DNA of 15,796 nt from Actinomycetota bacterium (GCA_005884305.1 VAYL01000164.1:4682-20477); one strand, 5' to 3'. Shown: positions 6,921-13,900, counted from the stretch's first letter. Notes: generated by a model not told the origin, from the letters alone. Made by a program: numbers and translations.

Positions 6921-8183
6921 GTGAACCTGGAGCCAGAGGGCACCGGCTCGGAGGCATCGGCGCCCGTCGCCGATGGCTCGGCGGAGGAGTCGGGCGGTGG
7001 GGCGGATGTCGGAGGGACGCTTGTCGGGGCGACGCTCGACGCGATCAAGGCAGCCGCGGCCCGGGTCGAGGTCGAGCGCCACCTCGCCGAGACGCTTCAG
7101 CGAAACCTCCTCCCGCGCCTCCCGGAGATCCCCGGCCTTCGATTCGCGGCTCGGTATCGCCCGGGCGGCGCGGAGACCGAAGTCGGCGGCGATTGGTACG
7201 ACGCGATCGTTCTGCGCAGCGGCAGGCTGGGGATTGTCATCGGGGACGTCGTCGGACGAGGGGTGGAGGCGGCGGCACGGATGGCCCATCTGCAGAGCGC
7301 GGTTCGGGTCTATGCCCTCGAGGACCTGAGGCCCGCGGTCGTGCTGGAGCGGATGAACGGCTTCGTGCTCGAGGGTGAGCGGGGCGGCATGGTCACGTTG
7401 ATCTACGCGATCGTGGACCCCGACGCCAACACGATGCGGATGGCGACCGCGGGTCACCCGCCGCCACTCATCTTCCGTCCCAACGAGGAGCCGACGTTCG
7501 CCGAGACCACCGCGGCCAGCCCTCTTGGGGTGACGCGATTCCCGGTCTACGAGGAGAGCGTGATGATTCTCGAGCCCGAGTCCACCGCGCTGTTCTACAC
7601 GGACGGTCTAGTGGAGGGTCCGGGCCTGCCGCTCGGCGAGGGCTTGGACGATCTGCGCCGGGCTAGCGAAGGCAACCCCCTCGAGCCCGATGCACTGTGC
7701 CATGCCATCCTCGGCTCGGTCGACGCGCGCGCCGGATCTCGAGACGACCAGGCCCTGCTTGCCGTCCAGCTGAAGCCAGCGGGGGAGACCCTCGACCTGA
7801 CGCTGTCCCCGCAGCCGGACTCGCTCACCTCCATGCGCCATGCAGTGGCGCACTGGCTCCGTGCAGCCGACGCCAGCGAGGACGAGGTCTATGAGATGCT
7901 CGTCGCGTGCGGAGAGGCATGTGCCAACGCCGTCGCCCATGCCCATCCGGCGACCTCCGATGCCCCATTCGAGCTCCACGCCAGGCTCCGCGACGCCGAG
8001 ATCGCGATCACGGTCAGCGACACTGGTCGGTGGCGCGCGTCCGGACAGGAGAGGAGCGGGCGGGGGCTGGCGCTCATGCGGGAGTTGATGGATGACGTGG
8101 ACATCGGTCGTGGACCGGACGGCACGACGGTGACGATCCGCCGTCGGCTCCGTGGTCCTGCGGCGAGGGAGGAATCTCCCTGA
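6921..8183 (+). CDS. RsbU-type PP2C phosphatase fused to RsbW-like HATPase
   Basis: The 420-residue cytoplasmic protein joins two partner-switching activities. Residues about 35-65 are a helical linker. A SpoIIE/PP2C phosphatase spans about 66-285, with metal-binding motifs GGDWYD (D91), GDVVGRG (D109), FYTDGL (D228) and DDQALL (D275-276) all present. Residues about 292-410 are a GHKL ATPase of the RsbW/SpoIIAB type, with N-box ECANA-like EACANA (E332, N336), DTGRW (367-371) and GRGLALM (380-386). The phosphatase part should dephosphorylate a STAS antagonist, and the kinase part should phosphorylate it and/or hold a sigma factor. GTG 6921 has a strong GGGGAGG 5-6 nt upstream. It is divergent from the GGDEF gene, and a damaged STAS gene follows. 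No sigma factor gene is in the window. Confidence 0.93.
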   Translation: MNLEPEGTGSEASAPVADGSAEESGGGADVGGTLVGATLDAIKAAAARVEVERHLAETLQRNLLPRLPEIPGLRFAARYRPGGAETEVGGDWYDAIVLRSGRLGIVIGDVVGRGVEAAARMAHLQSAVRVYALEDLRPAVVLERMNGFVLEGERGGMVTLIYAIVDPDANTMRMATAGHPPPLIFRPNEEPTFAETTAASPLGVTRFPVYEESVMILEPESTALFYTDGLVEGPGLPLGEGLDDLRRASEGNPLEPDALCHAILGSVDARAGSRDDQALLAVQLKPAGETLDLTLSPQPDSLTSMRHAVAHWLRAADASEDEVYEMLVACGEACANAVAHAHPATSDAPFELHARLRDAEIAITVSDTGRWRASGQERSGRGLALMRELMDDVDIGRGPDGTTVTIRRRLRGPAAREESP

Positions 8184-8225
8184 CTCGGCTCACGCTCGAC
8201 GCACAGGGGCACTCGATCATCGCCC
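8180..8225 (+). other. Out-of-frame remnant of the STAS gene N terminus
   Basis: CTG 8180 overlaps the phosphatase stop (CTGA) and has GGAGG 7 nt upstream. Read in that frame, the sequence gives LTRLTLDAQGHSIIAH, which looks like the first beta strands of a STAS domain. It is not in the frame of the STAS core that begins at 8226. The usual segment between them (about 20 residues, VxGELDLxxAxxL type) is absent. This suggests a frame-changing internal deletion, or an assembly error. Confidence 0.5.
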
Positions 8226-8471
8226 ATGACGAACGTGGGGCCCGGCCTCATCCTCGACCTATCGGAGGCCACGTACCTGGACAGCGCCGGGATCGAGTTC
8301 CTGTTCGACCTCGCGCGCCGGTTGCGGACGTCCGGCCAGCGACTGTGTCTCGTGGTGCCGGCCAGAGCGCCCATGCGCCGCGTGCTGGACCTATGCGACA
8401 TCGACGAGATCGCCAGCATGGACGTGACCGTGGACGCTGCGATGGAGGGGCTGCACGAGCACGCGCCCTGA
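8226..8471 (+). CDS. STAS-domain anti-sigma antagonist (RsbV-like), N-terminally truncated
   Basis: The 81-residue reading frame contains the second two-thirds of a STAS domain: GLILDLSEATYLDSAGIEF, then a helix, a strand LCLVVP, and a C-terminal helix. The phosphorylatable Ser is present (S20 in LDSAG). The complete family is usually about 100-115 residues; the first strand pair and helix are missing. ATG 8226 lacks a ribosome site, and a remnant of the missing N terminus lies just upstream in another frame. A complete version would be the substrate of the phosphatase/kinase fusion next door, switching an anti-sigma or kinase partner. As written, the gene may be a pseudogene, or the sequence may carry an indel or deletion error. 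The frame is the same as that of the upstream gene, 42 nt after its stop. Confidence 0.65.
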   Translation: MTNVGPGLILDLSEATYLDSAGIEFLFDLARRLRTSGQRLCLVVPARAPMRRVLDLCDIDEIASMDVTVDAAMEGLHEHAP

Positions 8472-8504
8472 GCAGGGCGGACGGCACGCCTCCCGAGTCG
8501 ATCG

Positions 8505-9383
8505 CTAGCGCCTGGAGCTGGACCAAGAGGCCCGGAAGCGCTTGAGCGCCACCTTCAAACGCCGCTCTTGATCGTCGTCGGCGGAGAGTAGGACCTCGGC
8601 GACCCGACCCGCGTGCGCCTGCAGCAGCAGCAGCTCGTTTCGCCCGACGAGCCTGCTGGGCCTGACCGTGAGGCAGATGACGCCAACGAGCTTTCCGTCC
8701 GCGGTCATCGGCACGCACATCATCGCTCGGTCGGGAGTCTGTTCCGCGGAACCCGATCCGTGCACGAGCCGTGCCCGCCGCTCCAGCGCGACCCGGCCGA
8801 GAGCGCCCTCCCCGAGCTGGATGCGCCCCGGGGTCTTGCGGCCGGGCTGGCCCCGGTCCCCGAGGACGGCCACCTGGCGCAGCGAGAGCCCGTCCCCCTC
8901 GGTGAGGAAGATCATGCCGCCGTCGACGTCGTGCAGGGACACCAGGTCGGCGAGCAGGGCCGTCAAGGTGGTGTCCGCCCGGCCAGCCGCAACGGCCGTG
9001 GAGCGGGATCGGACCGTGGCGCCGGATCGCGAGGAACCTGGAGCGTCTGAGGCCGGCCGGAGCCCCTCGGTGGCGGGTGACGACCGTGGCCAATCGATCT
9101 CCCGGCGCTGAACCGCGAGCGCAACCGCCTGCGCACGGCTCGACGCACCGAGCTTCGTCATCGCGTTGCGGATGTGGGTGCGCACGGTTTCCGGCGAGAG
9201 CACGAGCCGCTCCGCGATCTGGGCGCCGCTCTCGCCATCCGCCAGCATCGCGACGATTTCCCGCTCCCGCTTCGAGAGTGGGCCCACCGAGCTTCGGCGG
9301 GACCCATTCCCCACCCCCGCCTCTGCCCGCGACGAAACATTCCCTCCGTTGCTGGCCGGAGGTCGATGGTCGTTTTCGGTCAA
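8505..9383 (-). CDS. LuxR-type HTH regulator with C-terminal GAF domain
   Basis: The 292-residue protein has a low-complexity N terminus and a LuxR/GerE helix-turn-helix at about 34-92 (LSKREREIVAMLADGESGAQIA, quoted only in part as the family signature, then VRTHIRNAMTKLGA). A linker rich in Ser/Arg follows, and then a GAF-like domain at about 138-268 (LLADLVSLHDVDGGMIFLTE, MMCVPMTADGKLVGVICL). The order, DNA-binding domain first and sensor second, is the reverse of most LuxR regulators. No phosphoacceptor receiver domain is present, so it is probably a one-component or ligand-responsive regulator. The start is TTG 9383 with GGGGA about 6 nt upstream. It converges with the STAS gene and is divergent from the sugar transferase, sharing the repeat-rich intergenic region. 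Confidence 0.88.
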   Translation of the reverse strand: MTENDHRPPASNGGNVSSRAEAGVGNGSRRSSVGPLSKREREIVAMLADGESGAQIAERLVLSPETVRTHIRNAMTKLGASSRAQAVALAVQRREIDWPRSSPATEGLRPASDAPGSSRSGATVRSRSTAVAAGRADTTLTALLADLVSLHDVDGGMIFLTEGDGLSLRQVAVLGDRGQPGRKTPGRIQLGEGALGRVALERRARLVHGSGSAEQTPDRAMMCVPMTADGKLVGVICLTVRPSRLVGRNELLLLQAHAGRVAEVLLSADDDQERRLKVALKRFRASWSSSRR

Positions 9384-9409
9384 AGTTTCCCCGTCCCTGC
9401 CAATGACTG

Positions 9410-9424
9410 GAGGGCTCCGCCCTC
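9410..9424. other. Perfect 6-bp hairpin in the LuxR leader
   Basis: GAGGGC (9410-9415) pairs with GCCCTC (9419-9424) across a 3-nt loop. On the minus strand it lies 27-41 nt before the TTG start of the LuxR/GAF gene, so it could affect transcription or translation of that gene. It is short and may be chance in GC-rich DNA. Confidence 0.3.
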
Positions 9425-9425
9425 G

Positions 9426-9544
9426 TTACCTCAATGTGGGGAGGATACTTTCCGGATTGAGGTAGCGCAATCCGTGGGGGAGGTGCACTGCCTCATGCAC
9501 CCGTTTGCGCCGCCGTCGAAGGCTACCTCCCCGCATTGAGGTAA
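9426..9544. repeat. Inverted repeat and three ATTGAGGTA operator-like sites
   Basis: The arms 9426-9444 and 9526-9544 are inverted copies of 19 bp with a single T/G difference at 9437/9533, separated by 81 nt. The core ATTGAGGTA occurs at 9456-9464 and 9535-9543 on the plus strand and at 9427-9435 on the minus strand. With flanks the consensus is ATTGAGGTA(A/G)(C/T)G. The middle copy is also inside a 7-bp inverted repeat (CGGATTG with CAATCCG, 9453-9459/9468-9474). The right copy is inside a 6-bp one (CGCATT with AATGCG, 9532-9537/9543-9548). Repeated sites between divergent genes suggest an operator array, or a structured RNA. Confidence 0.65.
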
Positions 9545-9633
9545 TGCGATCCAAGATCTGAGGTGAATTCCCGCCCGCGGCGTTGACTTAGCCATCCGCG
9601 ACGGCAAGCTGGGCACTCGATGTCCGAAAGGGC

Positions 9634-9715
9634 ATGGAGTGCCTGCAACGATTCTTACCCGAAGCGGGCATAATATGGAGTGCCCGCAACGATTCTTACC
9701 CGTAGCGGGCATAAA
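9634..9715. repeat. Tandem 41-bp repeat, two units plus a decayed third
   Basis: Units 9634-9674 and 9675-9715 differ at only a few positions: T/C at 9644/9685, A/T near 9662/9703, and the last base. A weaker third copy may follow at about 9716-9740 (TACCCG then GCGGG). In unit 2, TGCCCGC (9681-9687) and GCGGGCA (9705-9711) are perfect inverted repeats. In unit 1 the one change gives a G-U pair if the plus strand is transcribed, but a C-A mismatch on the minus strand. The repeats end just before the sugar transferase start. Confidence 0.7.
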
Positions 9716-9742
9716 TTTGTACCCGAGCGCGGGATTAGCTAA

Positions 9743-11425
9743 TTGTTCAGAGGAGGCGGTGAACCGCCCGACGCCGTAACCCAGGGGAGTGGGTCGGGTA
9801 CGCGATCCCGACACCGTGCCCGCGCTGCGCGGCGCTTCTCCCGGAACGGGTCGGCGCCCGCCAATGGAAACGGGTCAGCGCCCGCCAATGGAAACGGGTC
9901 GGCGCGTTCGGTCCGAAACGGCTGGGGGACGGCCGATGCTGCCCGAGCGGGGAGTGTGGCGACGAACGGACTCCGCACGAGCGAGGCCGAGCGTGTGGCA
10001 CCCGCGGTCCTCAGGCCGCAGATCCACCGGGTACGCCGGGGGCATCGGCTACGGCCGTCCGAGCGCGACTTCCTGGTCGATGCGACGATGCTCGCCTTGG
10101 CCGGTCTCACCGCCGTCCTGACGGCGGGCGCGTCGGCGGTTCCGAGCGAGGGGCTTCCGTGGCTCGCTGCGTTTCCGGTCTTGACGCTCGCGTTGCTGAC
10201 CTCGAGGGGGATATACAGGCCTCGCACCAACATGCAGCTCCTCGAGGACACCCGCGCCATCGTCGCGGCGACCGCGGTCGCGGCGATGACCGTCGTGTTC
10301 GCTCGGACGCTGCTCAGCACCGAGTTGGATGCCGCGTCGCAGGCGGTACGCGAGTGGGTGATCGCCGCCGTCTACCTGATCGCTGGGAGGGCCGCGCTCA
10401 AGCTGTCGGCGAGTGGCTACGCGGGCAGCCCGACGCTGATCGTCGGTGCTGGCCGCGTCGGCCACCTACTCGCGAGGCGGCTGCTGGAACGCCCGCAGAT
10501 GGGCCTACGGCCCGTGGGCTTCGTCGACACCGATCCCCTGGACGTTCCCGAGACGAGCGACTGCCCCGTGCTCGGTCCGCCGTCCCAGATCGAGCCGCTC
10601 GTGCGGGGGAACGCCATCGAACACGCGATCCTGTGCTTTTCGACCGCCTCCCACGACGAGGAGCTCGAGGTGATGCGGCGGCTCCGCCGCCTCGGCGTGT
10701 CGGTTTCGGTGGTCCCCCGCCTGTTCGAGGACATCCCCGATCGAACGAACGTCGAGCGGGTGGGCGGCCTGCCCCTGCTCGGCATCTTCCCGTCGAAGCC
10801 CCGCGGTTGGCAGTTCAAGCTCAAGTACGCCCTCGATCGGGTGATCGCCGCCTTTGCCATCCTGCTCGCGGCGCCGATCATGTTCGCCGCCGCGCTCGGG
10901 ACGCTGGTCACGCTCGGAAGGCCGATCCTCTTCCGGCAGCGGCGCGTGGGCCTCGACGGCCGCGAGTTCGACATGCTCAAGTTCCGGACGATGCGTCCGG
11001 CGGCTCGCGAGGACAAGCCCTCGACGGCGAAGATCGAGGAAGCGCTCCAACGCGGGCTGGGCCCCGGCGGCGTCGAGGGCCAGGACCGCCGCAGCCGGTT
11101 CGGCGCGTTCCTGCGCCGGACGTCCCTGGACGAACTTCCCCAGCTACTGAATGTCGTCCGAGGCGAGATGTCGATCGTCGGTCCGCGGCCGGAGCGCGAT
11201 CACATCGCCGCCAACCTCCGCGAATCGGTGTATCGCTACGACGCCCGCGACCGTGTCAAGTCCGGGATCACGGGCTGGGCACAGGTGCACGGCCTCCGCG
11301 GCCGGACCTCGCTCACCGACCGGGTGGAGTGGGACAACTACTACATCGACAACTGGTCCCTGTGGCTCGACTTCAAGATCGTGCTGATGACCGTGCGTGT
11401 GGTCGTCCGGGATCGGTCGGAGTAG
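9743..11425 (+). CDS. Polyprenyl-phosphate sugar-1-phosphate transferase for exopolysaccharide
   Basis: The 560-residue membrane protein begins polysaccharide repeat synthesis by moving a sugar phosphate from a UDP-sugar to undecaprenyl phosphate. About 108-222 is a four-helix membrane region. About 229-350 is a Rossmann-like CoA_binding_3 domain (LIVGAGRVGHLLARRL). About 358-560 is the bacterial sugar transferase domain with a reentrant membrane helix (YALDRVIAAFAILLAAP), RQRRVGLDG, MLKFRTM, the catalytic SLDELPQLLN (D463-E464 by analogy with PglC) and GEMSIVGPRPERDH. It is a WbaP/EpsE-type enzyme of full length. The start is uncertain. TTG 9743 follows a stop directly and has no ribosome site. 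GTG 9956 (GAGCGGGG upstream) would remove a Gly/Arg-rich, repeat-bearing N terminus without harming the domains. An AGGAGG at 9751-9756 precedes no useful in-frame start. Confidence 0.92.
   Translation: MFRGGGEPPDAVTQGSGSGTRSRHRARAARRFSRNGSAPANGNGSAPANGNGSARSVRNGWGTADAARAGSVATNGLRTSEAERVAPAVLRPQIHRVRRGHRLRPSERDFLVDATMLALAGLTAVLTAGASAVPSEGLPWLAAFPVLTLALLTSRGIYRPRTNMQLLEDTRAIVAATAVAAMTVVFARTLLSTELDAASQAVREWVIAAVYLIAGRAALKLSASGYAGSPTLIVGAGRVGHLLARRLLERPQMGLRPVGFVDTDPLDVPETSDCPVLGPPSQIEPLVRGNAIEHAILCFSTASHDEELEVMRRLRRLGVSVSVVPRLFEDIPDRTNVERVGGLPLLGIFPSKPRGWQFKLKYALDRVIAAFAILLAAPIMFAAALGTLVTLGRPILFRQRRVGLDGREFDMLKFRTMRPAAREDKPSTAKIEEALQRGLGPGGVEGQDRRSRFGAFLRRTSLDELPQLLNVVRGEMSIVGPRPERDHIAANLRESVYRYDARDRVKSGITGWAQVHGLRGRTSLTDRVEWDNYYIDNWSLWLDFKIVLMTVRVVVRDRSE
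9845..9905 (+). repeat. 24-bp tandem repeat encoding NGSAPANG
   Basis: Copies at 9845-9868 and 9869-9892 differ by one base (G/A), and a partial third begins at 9893. In the sugar transferase frame they encode the octapeptide NGSAPANG twice, then NGSA. This is slippage-prone DNA in a low-complexity N-terminal extension, which may lie outside the true protein if translation starts at 9956. Confidence 0.7.
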
Positions 11426-11444
11426 GCCTGAGCTGCCGAACTGA

Positions 11445-12536
11445 CTAGCGACGCGAGCCTGCCCGCAATCGCCTGACGCGGTCTCGGGCAAGCCTCGCGA
11501 TCGGGCCGATGCTCGACCGCAGCACCGGATGGAGTCGCGATCTGTAGGCATATCGCGGCAACGCGGCCCCACGGTAGGCCGAGATCCGTACCCGCGGACG
11601 AAGTTGCGACGCCCAACTCAACTTGTAGCGCTCCGGCCCGCCCAGGAAATCGTAGTAATCGAGGCCTTCCTTGATTGCCGCCTGAAGCACCCGGCCTCGA
11701 AGTACGAGCCCAGGCGACAGTTGTTCATGCGGCTCGCTGAATGCCGTCTTGAGGAGAAACTCGGTGCCCTCGAACGAAACCGCGTAGTCGCCCGCGATCA
11801 GCTGTCCGTCGAGCTCGAGTAAATGAAGTCGCAGCCAACCTCGCGCCGCCGCCACCTGCGCGAAGTCGCGGTAAAGGCGTTGGGTGCGGAGGTCACTCAG
11901 AATCGCCGTTCCCGCTTTGCCCTTCCAGCCGGACGCCTCCAGCTCGAGGAATGCGTCGAGCGCAACGGCCATCTCGCCGGGCCGGGTGACGGTTCTGAAC
12001 GCGACTGTTCCAGCCCGCTCCAGTCCCCGCTGACGCCGGCCCCAATTCGACCGGAGGTTCCTGCTGACGGTATGAATCAGCCCCTCCCAGGTCGCCGGGA
12101 GCTGAAGCGACGGGCTTGGCGGGCGATTTTCCCGCACGATGCGGTAGCCGGCTTTCTGCAAGGCCGCTTCGGCAGCGTCTGCGGCGCCCCCCTGCTCTGG
12201 GATGCCCAGCAGCCTGATGCAATTCTCGTCGAGTTCGCCCAGCGCTTCCCAAAGCTCGGTCCGAGCATTGTCGTCCCGGGCGACCGCATCCCAGTCGCCG
12301 CTGTGCACATTGGCGGCCGATGTCACGCCACGGGCGCCGCGCTCCAAGAACGCTCCCGCCTCGAGGGCCCCATTGTCCCCGCGCAGCGACAGCCACATCG
12401 GCTCTCCCTCGCCGAACGCCCTCCACCAGCAACCGAGCCACTCGTGCGTGACGAATGGTGTTCCGGATCGACGCGCCAGCTGGTTCCAGGCGTGGGCGGT
12501 GTCTCCAAGCTCGTGTGTGACCACGGCTGTACCCAC
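11445..12536 (-). CDS. CelD/FemAB-like GNAT acyltransferase
   Basis: The 363-residue protein belongs to the GNAT-fold group often called CelD/BcsL or FemAB-like (Acetyltransf_6). The N-terminal half carries the usual PFVTHEWLGCWWRAFG segment. The C-terminal domain at about 150-310 includes SRNLRSNWGRRQRGLERAG, the hallmark LELEASGWKGKAGTAIL, and LDYYDFLGGPERYKLSW. Relatives modify surface polysaccharides or peptides with acyl or aminoacyl groups in the cytoplasm; the substrate is not known. GTG 12536 follows the TGA of the ATP-grasp gene directly (TGA-GTG), with AGGGAG just upstream, so the two are translationally coupled. Its 3' end converges with the sugar transferase (19 nt apart). The C-terminal 40 residues are basic. 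Confidence 0.88.
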   Translation of the reverse strand: MGTAVVTHELGDTAHAWNQLARRSGTPFVTHEWLGCWWRAFGEGEPMWLSLRGDNGALEAGAFLERGARGVTSAANVHSGDWDAVARDDNARTELWEALGELDENCIRLLGIPEQGGAADAAEAALQKAGYRIVRENRPPSPSLQLPATWEGLIHTVSRNLRSNWGRRQRGLERAGTVAFRTVTRPGEMAVALDAFLELEASGWKGKAGTAILSDLRTQRLYRDFAQVAAARGWLRLHLLELDGQLIAGDYAVSFEGTEFLLKTAFSEPHEQLSPGLVLRGRVLQAAIKEGLDYYDFLGGPERYKLSWASQLRPRVRISAYRGAALPRYAYRSRLHPVLRSSIGPIARLARDRVRRLRAGSRR

Positions 12537-13775
12537 TCATCTCCCTCCCGGGCTCGAGTGGCGCGCCCGCGCTGCCGCAGAGCCCTGGATCGTCCTGCCA
12601 ACGAGCGCGATTGCCCGTTTAGCCGCGCCCGCCGACGCGCTCAGCGCCGGCCGCGGATCGTGCCAGTCCACGTAATCGTAGGCGCAGCGCCGCGAGAATT
12701 CGCTCAAGAACGCACTCAGTGCGCCCGCCCGTGAGGGAACGTCGGGATGCGACGGGTGGGCCAGCGCAGCCCGCAGCCAGGAGAGATCACCTCCGAGCCA
12801 GCGCATCCGGATCCCGGTGCGGTACCCGTCGATCGCTCGTAGCGGGCCGCCCCGTGCCCACTCGTAGAGAAGAAGAGGAAGCGGGACGCCGGCACGTACC
12901 GCAAGCTCCAGCGAGCTCGGGAGCCGGGGGTTGATCTCCATGAGCGCGGATTGTCCTTTCGCATCGCGTCGGAACTCAATAAAGGAGCACCCCTCGAGAC
13001 CGAGCCGATCCACCAGCCGCTCGGCGTCCATCGTGACATCGCTCGGAAGCGGGATGCTCTCTCGAACCACGAAGCTCCCGCCGAGGGGCGGCTTCGTCCG
13101 CTCGGCGCGGCATGCGAACCGCGCCCAAAACCGGCCGTGCGCGTACATGAGAGCAACTGCCTCGCGGTCGCCGGGGAGCCACTCCTGAAGCGCGACTGTC
13201 GTTCCGGTCGCGAGCATCCGATCGATCGCGCTGAGCGCGGCAACGCGATCGTCGACGACGACCGCCCTGACACGCTGGCCGGGCCCGGTGCGCTGCACCC
13301 ACGAATGCATCGGCTTCACCACCGCCGGGAGCCCTACCTCTCCGATCGCTGCCGCGGCGTCGCTCGAATTCCTGACGCTTACACCGCGTGGTGTGCGGAT
13401 GCCGATCTCCTCGGCAGCGGCGAGCGTGCGCGATTTGTCGGTCGCGGCCGCGACGGCGGCGTTGGAGCCGAGCGCAAGTGTGACGACCTCTTCGACTCGG
13501 GTCCGTCGCAGCGTGAGGGCTTCGATCGAGCCGTCGTGGACCGGAATCAGCACACCGGCCCCAAATCTGGCGGATGCGTCGAGTACAGCGTTGACGTAGG
13601 CCTCCGGTTGGGTTTCGAAGGCCGGCACGACGATGCGAGCTCGGCACCATCGGGAGGCGAAGGCCGGGGCGTCTGCATCTGAGCCGATGACGCCAATCGC
13701 CACTCCGGCGCCGCCGAGCTGGCGCGCGGTCACCAGGGCTTGCCGCTCGCCCGCATCCGCGATCAGAGCATCCAC
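12537..13775 (-). CDS. ATP-grasp carboxylate-amine ligase-like protein
   Basis: The 412-residue enzyme has a PreATP-grasp-like Rossmann region at about 1-105 and an ATP-grasp domain at about 110-310. Visible features are TDKSRTLAAAEEIGIRTPRG (112-131), the ATP-binding Lys in AVVKPMHSW (K154), LQEWLPGDREAVALMYAHG (197-215) and the metal-binding EFRRDAKG then LMEINPRLPSS (E267, E280, N282). Such proteins join an acid to an amine using ATP; the closest style is carbamoyl-phosphate-synthase-like ligases in polysaccharide or peptide loci. The start is GTG 13775, with GAGG about 8 nt upstream. It sits directly before the CelD/FemAB-like gene, suggesting one pathway, perhaps amino-acid decoration of a surface glycan. 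The substrate is not deducible. About 100 extra C-terminal residues have no recognised domain. Confidence 0.87.
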   Translation of the reverse strand: MDALIADAGERQALVTARQLGGAGVAIGVIGSDADAPAFASRWCRARIVVPAFETQPEAYVNAVLDASARFGAGVLIPVHDGSIEALTLRRTRVEEVVTLALGSNAAVAAATDKSRTLAAAEEIGIRTPRGVSVRNSSDAAAAIGEVGLPAVVKPMHSWVQRTGPGQRVRAVVVDDRVAALSAIDRMLATGTTVALQEWLPGDREAVALMYAHGRFWARFACRAERTKPPLGGSFVVRESIPLPSDVTMDAERLVDRLGLEGCSFIEFRRDAKGQSALMEINPRLPSSLELAVRAGVPLPLLLYEWARGGPLRAIDGYRTGIRMRWLGGDLSWLRAALAHPSHPDVPSRAGALSAFLSEFSRRCAYDYVDWHDPRPALSASAGAAKRAIALVGRTIQGSAAARARHSSPGGR

Positions 13776-13900
13776 CTTCGGTTCCTCGGATCTGGTTTGG
13801 GCGCTCAGGCGAGGCTCGTGGAGCCGATGGTGTCAGATCAGGCGAGTCGGTGGCCGTCTACCTCACGCGCAAGCCTGCCGTCAGCTGGTTCCTGTCCGGG

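Larger units (their letters stand above)
9384..9742. other. Repeat-rich divergent intergenic region
   Basis: These 359 nt hold no convincing gene. They contain a 6-bp hairpin (9410-9424), three ATTGAGGTA sites, a long inverted repeat (9426-9444 with 9526-9544), and a GGTGCA/TGCACC hairpin (9482-9501). A GGCACTC/GAGTGCC pair (9612-9618 with 9637-9643) and two tandem 41-bp units (9634-9715) follow. The region separates the LuxR/GAF regulator from the polysaccharide transferase, so it probably carries their control signals or a structured leader RNA. I could not place a convincing promoter. Confidence 0.6.

Noticed and set aside
6783..7457. Upstream extension of the GGDEF frame to 7457
   Set aside because: It would overlap the well-supported phosphatase gene on the other strand, and its residues show no domain; GTG 6782 or ATG 6878 is more likely.
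8476..8492. GGCG/CGCC hairpin between the convergent STAS and LuxR genes as a terminator
   Set aside because: Only four solid base pairs and no T-tract; expected by chance at this GC content.
9634..9740. 41-bp repeat as a CRISPR array
   Set aside because: The units are directly tandem with no unique spacers, and no cas genes are in the window.
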